This document shows positions 16,093 through 23,901 of a DNA stretch of 64,000 nucleotides, piece by piece. A program made the position numbers and the translations under genes. The stretch lies in assembly GCF_036014215.1 (NCBI RefSeq), contig NZ_CP107921.1, forward strand, positions 4,719,501 through 4,783,500, written 5' to 3'. The notes beneath the pieces were generated by a model. The model was given only the letters and a program-made list of their open reading frames with translations, did no database searches and was not told the origin of the DNA. Source of the DNA: Streptomyces sp. NBC_00440. GTDB lineage: Bacteria; Actinomycetota; Actinomycetes; Streptomycetales; Streptomycetaceae. How positions within the stretch are numbered: the stretch's first letter is position 1; every line of letters begins with the position of its first letter.

Positions 16093-17499
16093 ATGTCCGC
16101 AGGTCCCGCGAGTTCCGAGGATTCCGCCGCGAATCCCACGGCGCCTTCCACCGCCGACTCGACCGGCAGTCCCAGCGCCGGTCCGGCGAAGTCCCGAATA
16201 TCCGACAAGTTCCCGTTCTGGGCCCAGATCATCGCCGGTCTGGTCCTGGGTGTCCTGCTCGGCTGGCTCGCCCGCAGCCAGGACATCAGCTGGCTCAAGT
16301 CCACGCTGGAGCACGTCGGCGGCATCTTCATCCAGCTGCTGAAGCTGGCGGTCGCCCCGCTCGTCTTCTTCGCGATCCTGGTGTCGATCACCAATCTCCG
16401 CAAGGTCAACAACGCGGCCCGGCTGGCCACCCGCACGGTGATGTGGTTCATGATCACGTCACTGATCGCGGTCGTCATCGGCCTCGCGATCGGCCTGATC
16501 ACCAACCCCGGCGCGGGCACCGGTCTCACGCCCAAGGACGGCAAGGCGCCCGACGGGTCCGGCTCCTGGATCGACTTCCTGACCGGCATCGTGCCGACGG
16601 ACGTCGTCACGCCGTTCACCCAGCTGAACGTCCTGCAGATCGTCTTCATGGCCGCCGTCGCCGGTATCGCCGCACTCCAGCTCGGCGCGAAGGCGGAGCC
16701 GATCCTCAAGATCAGCGAGGCCGTACTCGAACTGCTCCAGAAGGCCCTGTGGTGGGTCATCCGCCTCGCGCCGCTGGGCACCATCGGCCTGATCGGCTTC
16801 GCCATCGCCGACTACGGCTGGGACCTGATCGGCAAGTACGCGACGTTCACCGCCGACATCTACGTCGGTTGCGCGATCGTGCTGTTCGTGGTCTACCCGG
16901 TGCTGCTCGCGACGGTCGCCAAGGTCAACCCGCTGCAGTTCTTCAAGGGCGCCTGGCCCGCGATCCAGCTGGCGTTCGTCTCCCGCTCCTCGGTCGGCAC
17001 CATGCCGGTCACCCAGCGGGTCACCGAGCGCCTCGGGGTGCCGAAGGAGTACGCCTCCTTCGCGGTGCCGTTCGGCTCGACCACCAAGATGGACGGCTGC
17101 GCCTCGATCTACCCGGCGATCGCCGCGATCTTCATCGCGCAGATCTTCGACGTACACCTCGGAATCCAGGACTACGTGCTGATCGCCTTCGTCTCGGTCA
17201 TCGGCTCGGCGGCCACCGCCGGACTGACCGGTGCGACCGTGATGCTGACGCTGACCCTCTCCACGCTGGGGCTCCCGCTGGAGGGCGTGGGCCTGCTGAT
17301 GGCGATCGACCCGATCCTGGACATGATGCGCACCGCGACGAACGTCGCCGGCCAGGCTCTGATTCCGGTCATCGTCTCGGCGCGCGAGAAGATCCTGGAC
17401 CTCGACGCGTTCAACTCCGCTTCGGCCTCCCCGGTCGACGAGCGCGAGGTGCACGCCGCCGACGTCGAGGAGAAGCAGTCCGTTCCGGTCGCGGCCTGA
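16093..17499 (+). CDS. Cation:dicarboxylate/amino acid symporter, TcyP-like (probable cystine importer)
   Basis: A 468-residue DAACS-family membrane transporter. The re-entrant loop 1 region reads SRSSVGTMP (297-305), the unwound TM7 reads KMDGCASIYPA (332-342), and TM8 contains DPILDMMRTATNV (from 406). RSSxGTxP and the DGCAxIYPA-type segment resemble B. subtilis TcyP, a cystine symporter, more than glutamate or C4-dicarboxylate carriers. A Cys-codon leader peptide upstream points the same way. The Ala/Ser/Pro-rich N-terminus (~35 residues) is cytoplasmic. ATG start with GGAG 7 nt upstream. Dicarboxylate uptake remains possible. Confidence 0.85.
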   Translation: MSAGPASSEDSAANPTAPSTADSTGSPSAGPAKSRISDKFPFWAQIIAGLVLGVLLGWLARSQDISWLKSTLEHVGGIFIQLLKLAVAPLVFFAILVSITNLRKVNNAARLATRTVMWFMITSLIAVVIGLAIGLITNPGAGTGLTPKDGKAPDGSGSWIDFLTGIVPTDVVTPFTQLNVLQIVFMAAVAGIAALQLGAKAEPILKISEAVLELLQKALWWVIRLAPLGTIGLIGFAIADYGWDLIGKYATFTADIYVGCAIVLFVVYPVLLATVAKVNPLQFFKGAWPAIQLAFVSRSSVGTMPVTQRVTERLGVPKEYASFAVPFGSTTKMDGCASIYPAIAAIFIAQIFDVHLGIQDYVLIAFVSVIGSAATAGLTGATVMLTLTLSTLGLPLEGVGLLMAIDPILDMMRTATNVAGQALIPVIVSAREKILDLDAFNSASASPVDEREVHAADVEEKQSVPVAA

Positions 17500-17582
17500 C
17501 TCACCTGACAGGCCTGACACATCTGACCGGCCTGACAGACCTGGCAGTCCCGGCAGACCTGACAGTCCCAGCAGATCTGACC
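17497..17582 (+). repeat. 9-bp tandem repeat of stop codons after the symporter gene
   Basis: From the stop codon on, a nine-base unit close to CAGGCCTGA repeats about nine times. TGA recurs in frame at 17497, 17506, 17515, 17524 and later units. Two later units have TGG or CGG in its place. A terminator follows at 17611. Confidence 0.8.
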
Positions 17583-17610
17583 GCTGCTTGATCGTTCACT
17601 TCACGCCACC

Positions 17611-17641
17611 CGGCCCCTCTCCGTACGACGGAGAGGGGCCG
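17611..17641 (+). terminator. Terminator after the symporter gene
   Basis: CGGCCCCTCTCCG (17611-17623) pairs perfectly with CGGAGAGGGGCCG (17629-17641) around TACGA. Confidence 0.85.
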
Positions 17642-17690
17642 GACCCGTACCCTTGCCTGGTGTGTACCAACTGGCTGGAGGGGCTCTGAG

Positions 17691-18347
17691 GTGGGTGCAG
17701 TCAAGGCGGCCAAGGCCAAGCGGATGCCGAGGGCGGTGCGCGAGCGGCAGATGATGGACGCTGCCGTGCGGACCTTCGGGCAGCGCGGATACCGGGCCGC
17801 CTCGATGGACGAGATCGCCGAACTGGCGGGCGTGTCCAAGCCCTTGATCTATCTGTACCTGAACTCCAAGGAAGAGCTCTTCACTGCGTGCATCCGCCGG
17901 GAGGCCCAGTCCCTGGTCGCCGCGGTACGCGCCGGGGTGGACCCGGCGGACCCCGCGGACCAGCAGCTGTGGCACGGCGTCGGCGCCTTCTTCGAGCACA
18001 CCCGGGGCCATCAGGACGGCTGGAACATCCTGCACCACCAGGCGCGTACGCACGGGGAGCCGTTCGCCGCCGAAGCCGCAGCGATGCGCGACGAGATCAC
18101 GAACTTCGTGACGGGCCTGATCGCGGCGGCCGCCCGCGAGGCGCACCGCGACCCGGCCCTGCCGGACGGCGATGTGGCGGGACTCGCGCAGGCCTTGGTG
18201 GGTGCGGCGGAATCCCTCGCCGGATGGGCGAACGGGATGCCCGGAGTCCCGGCCAGGGAAGCCGCGTCGACGCTGATGAACTTCGCCTGGTCGGGCCTGG
18301 AGAACCTTATGAACGGGGAGCGCTGGGCGCCGTCACCGCGCCCGTGA
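17691..18347 (+). CDS. TetR-family transcriptional regulator
   Basis: A 218-residue TetR-type repressor. The N-terminal DNA-binding domain is ERQMMDAAVRTFGQRGYRAA followed by SMDEIAELAGVSKPLIYLYL and NSKEELF, a full TetR_N helix-turn-helix. The C-terminal half is a helical ligand and dimer domain. GTG start with GGAGGGG upstream. It converges on and overlaps the MaoC gene by 41 bp. It may bind the TTACTC-NN-GAGTAA palindromes before maoC and between fabG and thiolase, by analogy with acyl-CoA-responsive TetR repressors. That assignment is inference from position. Confidence 0.88.
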   Translation: MGAVKAAKAKRMPRAVRERQMMDAAVRTFGQRGYRAASMDEIAELAGVSKPLIYLYLNSKEELFTACIRREAQSLVAAVRAGVDPADPADQQLWHGVGAFFEHTRGHQDGWNILHHQARTHGEPFAAEAAAMRDEITNFVTGLIAAAAREAHRDPALPDGDVAGLAQALVGAAESLAGWANGMPGVPAREAASTLMNFAWSGLENLMNGERWAPSPRP

Positions 18348-19182
18348 GGTGGATCCGTTCCGCCCCGTGGGGCCCCTGGCTCAGGACCTGGAAGGCACCC
18401 GCTCCGGCGGTGTACGTCACGGTCCCCGGCAGCAGCACCGGCGCCCTGAACTCGACGCGTACGTGGACGTCTTCGGGGGTCCCGACGGCGGCCAGACAGC
18501 GTGCGGCGGTCCACATGCCGTGCGCGATGGCGCGCGGGAAGCCGAAGAGCTTCGCGGTGAGGGGGTGGAGGTGGATCGGGTTTCGGTCACCGGAGACGGC
18601 ACCGTACCGGCGGCCCAGGCCGGCGGGGAGCTCCCAGGTGGCGGTGGTGAGGGCGTGGCGCGCGGCCTGCGGCGGCGCGTCCGGCGTACGGGCTGCCACG
18701 CCTTCGGGCGCCGGGTGCCGGGCCAGATACGTACTCCGCGACTCCCAGACCGGCTCACCGGCCACCCGCGCCTCGGTCACCATGACGACTTCGGTACCAC
18801 GCCGGTGTGCCCTCAACCCGTCGGCGTAGACGGCGAGTTCGAGCTCATCGCCCGGATGCAGAGCCCGCCGCCGGGTGATCTCGATACCGGTATGGACGAG
18901 CCCGAGAACCGGCAGCGGGAAGGCCCGCGCGGACATCAGCCGCATGGCCTGCGGAAAGCCGAGGACATGCGGATACGTGAGGGGGAGCGGGCCGCCCCGC
19001 TCGAAGCCGCAGACCCGCGCGTACGAGTCAAGACGCCCGGGATCGATACGCACCCCGCCCCGCACCAGCCGGGTCGCGGGCAGGGGCGCCTCGGCCGACA
19101 CCCCACGCTTGAAGGGCGAGGCAACCGCCCCACGCACCATGGAGGGCAGCAGGCCGGGGGAGCGCGTGAGGCGGTCACTCAT
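18307..19182 (-). CDS. MaoC-like (R)-hydratase/dehydratase, HtdX-like
   Basis: A 291-residue double-hotdog protein. The hydratase-2 catalytic motif is in the C-terminal half: SGDRNPIHLHPLTAKLFGF followed by RAIAHGMW, with catalytic Asp and His. The N-terminal hotdog lacks the motif, as in two-domain MaoC proteins such as mycobacterial HtdX. It hydrates trans-2-enoyl-CoA or ACP thioesters. In mycobacteria the equivalent gene sits with a long FabG (FabG4) and thiolase FadA2, both found at 25.5-28.2 kb here. A palindromic operator lies 36 bp upstream of the start. Confidence 0.88.
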   Translation of the reverse strand: MSDRLTRSPGLLPSMVRGAVASPFKRGVSAEAPLPATRLVRGGVRIDPGRLDSYARVCGFERGGPLPLTYPHVLGFPQAMRLMSARAFPLPVLGLVHTGIEITRRRALHPGDELELAVYADGLRAHRRGTEVVMVTEARVAGEPVWESRSTYLARHPAPEGVAARTPDAPPQAARHALTTATWELPAGLGRRYGAVSGDRNPIHLHPLTAKLFGFPRAIAHGMWTAARCLAAVGTPEDVHVRVEFRAPVLLPGTVTYTAGAGAFQVLSQGPHGAERIHLTGAVTAPSAPRS

Positions 19183-19217
19183 GGTCCGGGCTCCGTGATC
19201 CGTAATCCGTAAGGTAT

Positions 19218-19231
19218 TTACTCCAGAGTAA
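19218..19231. promoter_or_regulatory. TTACTC-NN-GAGTAA operator before maoC
   Basis: TTACTCCAGAGTAA is a perfect 6+2+6 inverted repeat followed by GGTTAC. The same palindrome plus GGTTAC recurs at 26853. Probable TetR-type operator for fatty-acid genes. Confidence 0.7.
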
Positions 19232-19468
19232 GGTTACCCGCGGGTCGGGCGTTGGTCGAGGTGGCCGGGGTTCTGCGGCTGCGGGGTCCGTGTGCCCCGT
19301 TCCATCGCGGAGCTGAGGTCGAGCGCGACATGTGGCCCTGGCCAGTTCTTTCTGGCCGAGGCCGGCCAGTTCGGAGCCACAGCGTCTGCCGCAACCCAAG
19401 TGAGCCCGGATTGCGGGGTGTTAGCCTTACCGGTCGATCTGAGGGTTGACGGGGCTGGGGGACGCACC

Positions 19469-19807
19469 ATGGCACGACCGGACGAACCGGCGGGGGAAAC
19501 ACCGGAGCAGCTGAAAAAGCGCGCAGGCGATCTGCGCGCCTGTGCGCGCAGGGCTCGTACGCTCGCCAAGAAGCTCGGGCCCCATCTGGACGGCGCGGCG
19601 AAGAAGGCCCAGCAGACCGATCCTCCACTCTGGCGTGGGCCGTTCGCCACCCGATCGACGCAGCAGATCGCGAATCGCAAGAGCACGCTGGGGCAGATGG
19701 CGTCTGCGCTCATGCACGATGCGGGCCGCTGGGACACCGAGGCGGACCGGCTCGACGATGAGGCGAAGACGGGCTCGGCCAAACGGAAGACGGGACTGGG
19801 GCATTGA
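19469..19807 (+). CDS. Small helical protein encoded before a calpain-like protease (WXG100-like partner)
   Basis: A 112-residue protein, predicted mostly helical, with a heptad-rich basic helix (EQLKKRAGDLRACARRARTL). A second helix, QQIANRKSTLGQMASALM, and a charged tail (DTEADRLDDEA) follow. It has no signal peptide. Its size, helical hairpin character and 4-bp coupling to a protease with a similar helical N-terminus resemble type VII secretion partner proteins, but the central WxG turn is not clear (PPLWRGP is the nearest). ATG 19469 was chosen after a GGGG-rich ribosome site; the frame upstream is not coding-like. Confidence 0.7.
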   Translation: MARPDEPAGETPEQLKKRAGDLRACARRARTLAKKLGPHLDGAAKKAQQTDPPLWRGPFATRSTQQIANRKSTLGQMASALMHDAGRWDTEADRLDDEAKTGSAKRKTGLGH

Positions 19808-21324
19808 CCGAATTCCGTGGCTTCGACAGCACAGAGATACGTGCCCTCGCCGCCAGTCTGCGCAAACTGGGCGGCGACGCGCGTGGCTTGCACCGGGACC
19901 TGGCCTCCGTTCTCACCGAGGCGACCCAGCTCATGAAGGGCAAACCGGCTACCACCGACCCGCTCCTGCAGCCCCTGGTCGGCCAGGTCTTCTTCATGCC
20001 GTCGCTGTTCGGCGGGCCCGCGCAGATGCCCGGAGTGCTGGACGACGAACTGGGCAACATGGCCGGGTCGATGGATCGCCGCAGCAAGCAGCTCGACGAG
20101 TGCGAGATGCTCATCGAGCATGGCTACGCGGTCGACCCGGCTCTCCTCTTCGCGGACGAGGCCCCTGCCGACGAGCAGCACATCAAGGATGCGCTGAAGC
20201 AGATCAAGGAACTCGACGGCAAGGACTTCGGCACCAACGGGAACCGAGACGATCTGAAGAAGGTCGAGAGCATGCTGGACGGGATGACGTCCGCTGAACT
20301 GGACGCCTTCTTCGACCGTGTTCCCGAGGCCGATCTGAAGCGCTACAACGACCTGATCAACAACACGGATGACAGCGGCTGGAAGTGGTGGGACGAGAAC
20401 GGCCTGCCTGAGGGTGAGCGCCGTGACCATCTCAGCAGGATCCTGGCGAAGCTCGGCCCCGCCCACTGGGCCAAGGCCCAGGCGGCTTTTCCGGGAATGC
20501 AGCCGGGATTCGACACGACGGACGCTTATCTGGATGGCAAGAATTCCCAGTCCGGAGCGGACGCCAAGGGAATGCACTGGGGTATTCCGTCCGACCCTCT
20601 GTTCGCCCCTGGTTCCAACGGGCAGGACATCAACGCTGCCGACATCAACCAAGGACGGTTCGGCGATTGCTGGTACATCGCATCACTCACGTCGACGGCT
20701 CAGGTGAACCCGCAGTTCATCCGTGACGGGATCAAGCAGAATCCCAATGGCACCGTCAACGTCCGCATCTGGGACAAGGACGGTAATCAGCGATGGGTCA
20801 CCGTCACCCCGGACGTACCGCTGGACAAGGACGGCACTCCTATGACGGCTCATGCCAAGGGAGCCATGTGGCCCGCCTACTACGAGAAGGCGTTCGCTCT
20901 CGTCTACGGTGGCGACGACGGCGGCGCGCCGGACGGCCATGAAGGTGACAAGCGCTACGACCGTACGGAGCACGGGACGTACGGGGCGATCGAGTGGGAC
21001 TACAACGAGAAGGCCCCTCCTTATGTCACCGGTCACGATTCCAAGGGCATCGACAACAGCGTGGATTCGGTGCGGACGAGTTTCAACTCGGGGCATCCGG
21101 TGATTGTCAGCACAGGCAGCGGGGACGATGTGAACAAGAAGGGCCAGGACAAGTGGGGAACCACTTTCTCCACCCGTCACGTCTACTTCGTCAAGGGGTT
21201 CGAGAACGGGAACATCGTGCTCGGCAACCCATGGGGCCCGCCCAACAAGGACATCGTGGCCACCCCCGACGAGTACAAAGAGTTCTTCGGGAATCCGCAG
21301 GCTCTGGAGGTGCCCAAGTCATGA
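19804..21324 (+). CDS. Calpain-family (C2) cysteine protease with helical N-terminal domain
   Basis: A 506-residue protein. Residues 1-110 are helical and lack a signal peptide (FDSTEIRALAASLRKLGGDA), like WXG/LXG secretion domains. The calpain catalytic triad is visible: Cys289 in QGRFGDCWYIASL, His459 in TRHVYFVKGF, and Asn475 in VLGNPWGP. The centre (residues ~120-280) is Asp/Lys/Glu-rich. The start is TTG 19804, overlapping the previous stop (TTGA). The following lipoprotein gene overlaps by ATGA. Export through a type VII route, or action as an antibacterial toxin, is inference; an intracellular protease is the alternative. Confidence 0.82.
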   Translation: MTEFRGFDSTEIRALAASLRKLGGDARGLHRDLASVLTEATQLMKGKPATTDPLLQPLVGQVFFMPSLFGGPAQMPGVLDDELGNMAGSMDRRSKQLDECEMLIEHGYAVDPALLFADEAPADEQHIKDALKQIKELDGKDFGTNGNRDDLKKVESMLDGMTSAELDAFFDRVPEADLKRYNDLINNTDDSGWKWWDENGLPEGERRDHLSRILAKLGPAHWAKAQAAFPGMQPGFDTTDAYLDGKNSQSGADAKGMHWGIPSDPLFAPGSNGQDINAADINQGRFGDCWYIASLTSTAQVNPQFIRDGIKQNPNGTVNVRIWDKDGNQRWVTVTPDVPLDKDGTPMTAHAKGAMWPAYYEKAFALVYGGDDGGAPDGHEGDKRYDRTEHGTYGAIEWDYNEKAPPYVTGHDSKGIDNSVDSVRTSFNSGHPVIVSTGSGDDVNKKGQDKWGTTFSTRHVYFVKGFENGNIVLGNPWGPPNKDIVATPDEYKEFFGNPQALEVPKS

Positions 21325-22079
21325 AGGCAGCCCGATTTGCCGCAGTCGTCGGCTGTGTGCTGCTCGCGGCGGGCTGCGGCTCGTCCGGAAAGCAGTCCGG
21401 GCAGACCCCGCCCCCCGGCGCGTCCACGACGAGCCCCGCCCCGCCCCGCGACAAGGGCCCGGTGTGCGCGGGTAATTCCGCCGCGAAGGGGCTCCACGTG
21501 CTGCGCGGTGGTTTCGTCAAGCTGCCCGGCGGTGCCGGAAACGTGTCGTACAAGGAAGCCCGGTCGGACGGCTCGGCCCGTTCCGCTGTCCTGACCAACG
21601 GGACAGGGCTCGGCTCGGCGGAAGCCGGTACCCGGGCATGGACCGTGAAGCCGGGCCAGGCCGTCACCGTGGGCGGTGCCTCGTTCACGGTGGCGCAGAT
21701 CTGCACGTACCGAGTGGTACTCACACCGAAGGGCCAGAAGAACGTGACCGAGTCACCCCAGCCCAGCTCCGAGGCCACGTGGCCGTCTCTGGTCGACGGC
21801 CGCTTCCGCCTCAGGTGGCACGTGCCGAACAACGAGTACAGCGGGCAGTACAGCGCGGTGGTGACGGAGATCAACCAGGGCCCGCGCGCCGACATCGGCA
21901 TCGCGAGCCGTGACGGCGGGGACGCCGCCTACCGGGACGCCCGGGTGGGCGACACTCTCGAATTCGCCGGCCGCCTGTGGAAGGTGGCGGACATCGACGT
22001 CGGTGACGGCAGCCCCGCCGAGAGCAGTCCGCACTCCGGGTACGTGGACCTCCAGCTCATCGGGCCTGCCGGGGGCTGA
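21321..22079 (+). CDS. Lipoprotein coupled to the calpain-like protease
   Basis: A 252-residue protein with a lipoprotein signal (MKAARFAAVVGCVLLAAGC, lipobox LAAGC). A Ser/Pro/Thr-rich linker and a mainly beta domain (about residues 50-250) follow. That domain includes TYRVVLTPKGQ and YSGQYSAVVTEIN, without a family I recognise. ATGA overlap with the protease gene makes it the third gene of a coupled operon. It could be an inhibitor or surface partner of the protease. In that case it would protect the producer; no direct evidence exists in the sequence. Confidence 0.8.
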   Translation: MKAARFAAVVGCVLLAAGCGSSGKQSGQTPPPGASTTSPAPPRDKGPVCAGNSAAKGLHVLRGGFVKLPGGAGNVSYKEARSDGSARSAVLTNGTGLGSAEAGTRAWTVKPGQAVTVGGASFTVAQICTYRVVLTPKGQKNVTESPQPSSEATWPSLVDGRFRLRWHVPNNEYSGQYSAVVTEINQGPRADIGIASRDGGDAAYRDARVGDTLEFAGRLWKVADIDVGDGSPAESSPHSGYVDLQLIGPAGG

Positions 22080-22107
22080 TGCCACGAAGTGGTCTGGCCG
22101 CAGGACG

Positions 22108-22136
22108 CTCGGGTGGGCCACGGTGGCCCACCCGAG
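22108..22136. terminator. Bidirectional terminator between lipoprotein and reductase genes
   Basis: CTCGGGTGGGCCA (22108-22120) pairs perfectly with TGGCCCACCCGAG (22124-22136), 3-nt loop, between convergent genes. Confidence 0.85.
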
Positions 22137-22141
22137 GCCTG

Positions 22142-22786
22142 TCACTTCCGCCAGAACAGGTGGTGGGTCACCCCGCTCGGGCTGGGCACGACATCGAGGT
22201 GGAACCGGTCGAGCAGCTCATCGGGGGACTCCCACAGTCGCAGTCCGTACCCGAGCTTCACCGGTGAGACCGCCACATGCATGGTGTCGACGAGGTCGGC
22301 GTCGAGGAACTCCCGGATGGTGGTGACCCCGCCGCCGAGCCGGACGTCCTTGCCCTGTGCTGCTTCCCGCGCCTGCTCCAGGACCGTGGCCGGGTCGCCG
22401 TCGACGAAGTGGAACGTGGTGTCGGAGAGCGTGAACGAAGGGCGCTCATGGTGGGTCATGACGAACACCGGTGTGTGGAAAGGGGGTTCGTCGCCCCACC
22501 AGCCGCGCCACTCCTCGTTGGGCCAGGGTCCGCGCTGGGGGCCGAACTTGTTGCGGCCCATGATCTCGGCACCGATGTTGCGTGCGAAGTCGCGCGTCAG
22601 GTAGTCGTCCAGGCCCCGGCTCCCCCCGGAGTCGGTGCGCATGGGCCAGCTCGCCGTGGCGCCGGCCCAGGCGAACAGCCTCCCGGGATCGACGTGGCCG
22701 AAGGGGCGCTCAAGGGTCTGATCCTCGCCGGCGCCGATTCCGTCACTTGAGACGGTGAAGTTCTGCACTTTCAGCAGCTGAGCCAT
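22142..22786 (-). CDS. Dihydrofolate reductase-fold protein (RibD C-terminal family)
   Basis: A 214-residue protein of the RibD_C/DHFR-like family. Typical segments are KVQNFTVSSDGIGAG at the N-terminus, EIMGRNKFGPQRGPW and GWWGDEPPFHTPVFVMTHH. Also typical are VRLGGGVTTIREFLDADLVD and MHVAVSPVKLGYGLRLW. These are usually NADPH-dependent reductases of unknown substrate; the family is abundant in Streptomyces and not tied to riboflavin synthesis outside the rib operon. ATG 22786 was preferred because GGGAAGA lies just upstream and the extra upstream codons are not conserved. Divergent from the methyltransferase gene. Confidence 0.85.
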   Translation of the reverse strand: MAQLLKVQNFTVSSDGIGAGEDQTLERPFGHVDPGRLFAWAGATASWPMRTDSGGSRGLDDYLTRDFARNIGAEIMGRNKFGPQRGPWPNEEWRGWWGDEPPFHTPVFVMTHHERPSFTLSDTTFHFVDGDPATVLEQAREAAQGKDVRLGGGVTTIREFLDADLVDTMHVAVSPVKLGYGLRLWESPDELLDRFHLDVVPSPSGVTHHLFWRK

Positions 22787-22935
22787 TTGTTCTTCCCATG
22801 TCGTCGACAACGGTGGTCGGAGTGAGACTCCCCGGGCCGGCGGAACTCATCGCTCCCTCCCCGGGGACCGGCCGGAAGCCGGGCGGACCGGGGGATCGCA
22901 CTCTTGAAACGCAGGCACTCTCCTCCTTCTGCCGC

Positions 22936-22941
22936 TACGGT
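22936..22941 (+). promoter_or_regulatory. -10 box of a leaderless promoter for the methyltransferase
   Basis: TACGGT ends 6 nt before GTG 22948; no ribosome site is present. Confidence 0.55.
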
Positions 22942-22947
22942 CTCCGG

Positions 22948-23592
22948 GTGACCGAACCCGACACCCTGTGCGCCACCCGTGAGGCCTACAACGCCATCGC
23001 CACCACCTACGCGGAGCAGTTCCACGACTCCCTGCGTGACCGCCCTCTGGAGCGCGCCCTCCTGGGTGCCTTCGCGGAGCTGGTACGGGCGAACGGCGGC
23101 GGGGTCGCGGACCTCGGCTGCGGACCGGGCCACATCACAGCCCACCTCCGCGAGCTGGGCCTGAATGCCTTCGGAGTCGACGCCTCCCCTGTGATGGTCG
23201 AGCTGGCCCGCGAAGCCAACCCCGGGATGCGGTTCGAGGTCGGCTCGATGGCCGCGCTGGACATCGAGGACGGTGCGCTCGGCGGGGTGCTCTCGCGGTG
23301 GTCCGTCATCCACACTCCGCCGCAGGATCTGCCCGCCATCCTCGCCGAGTTCGCACGGGTCCTGGCTCCCGGCGGGCACCTGTTGATCGAGTTCCCCGCC
23401 ACTGACGGCCCCCACCACGAGACACAGTCCTACGACCATGTGGTCGCGACGGCCTACCGCTGGTATCCCGATCGCCTCGTTCAGCTCCTGCGCGACCATG
23501 GACTGGCCGAGTCGGCCCGCCTGGTGACCGAGCCGAAGCCCACGGACCGGCGGCAGTTCCAGGAAGTCCAGCTTCTCGCACACAAGGTGTAG
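22948..23592 (+). CDS. Class I SAM-dependent methyltransferase
   Basis: A 214-residue methyltransferase. Motif I is VADLGCGPGHITAHL with the SAM-binding GxGxG-like loop. FGVDASPVMVELA carries the acidic residue that binds the ribose, and the post-motifs are ALDIEDGALGGVLSRWSVIH and RVLAPGGHLLIEF. This is the UbiE/COQ5-like Methyltransf_11 type; the substrate is unknown. The GTG at 22948 is preferred to upstream in-frame codons because TACGGT sits 6 nt before it. The 50 extra codons above it are low-complexity and overlap the promoter. Confidence 0.85.
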   Translation: MTEPDTLCATREAYNAIATTYAEQFHDSLRDRPLERALLGAFAELVRANGGGVADLGCGPGHITAHLRELGLNAFGVDASPVMVELAREANPGMRFEVGSMAALDIEDGALGGVLSRWSVIHTPPQDLPAILAEFARVLAPGGHLLIEFPATDGPHHETQSYDHVVATAYRWYPDRLVQLLRDHGLAESARLVTEPKPTDRRQFQEVQLLAHKV

Positions 23593-23901
23593 ACCGGATG
23601 GACATCGGCGCATCGGGACGTCCCGGCATCGAAAACTTCCGCTACGCAACGGGCCGTCAAGTCGCCGCTACACGGCGTGCGTTGTGAGTAAAAGAAGTGC
23701 GTCGTGTGCCGAGTTTCTCGCTGTGAAGATTGTAATGGTCACAAGATGGTCACTAGGGTTGGGCCTCGAACCTTCGCGCGATTGATCACCCAACCGGGGT
23801 GTCAGCGGGGGTACCGCCGAGTCCGTGATGTGCACGGAGCCGGGGATGCACTTCCCCCCATGACCCGGTAGGCGGCTCTGAGGAAGAAGGAGCTCGCCTT
23901 C
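23593..23901 (+). promoter_or_regulatory. Leader region of the NlpC/P60 gene; possible shortened c-di-AMP (ydaO-type) riboswitch
   Basis: No gene was found in this 309-bp gap. A direct repeat ATGGTCAC-AAG-ATGGTCAC lies near 23732-23750 and overlaps a TAGGGT -10-like box. From about 23790 the sequence shows ACCGCCGAGTCCG, CACGGAGCCGGGGA and, close to the ribosome site, ACCCGGTAGGCGGC. These resemble, in order, conserved blocks of actinobacterial ydaO-type leaders that precede cell-wall hydrolase genes. The blocks between GCCGGGGA and ACCCGGTAGGCG that I expect in a full element (for example GGGGTGAATC) are missing. It is either a shortened variant or a degraded copy. Confidence 0.4.
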
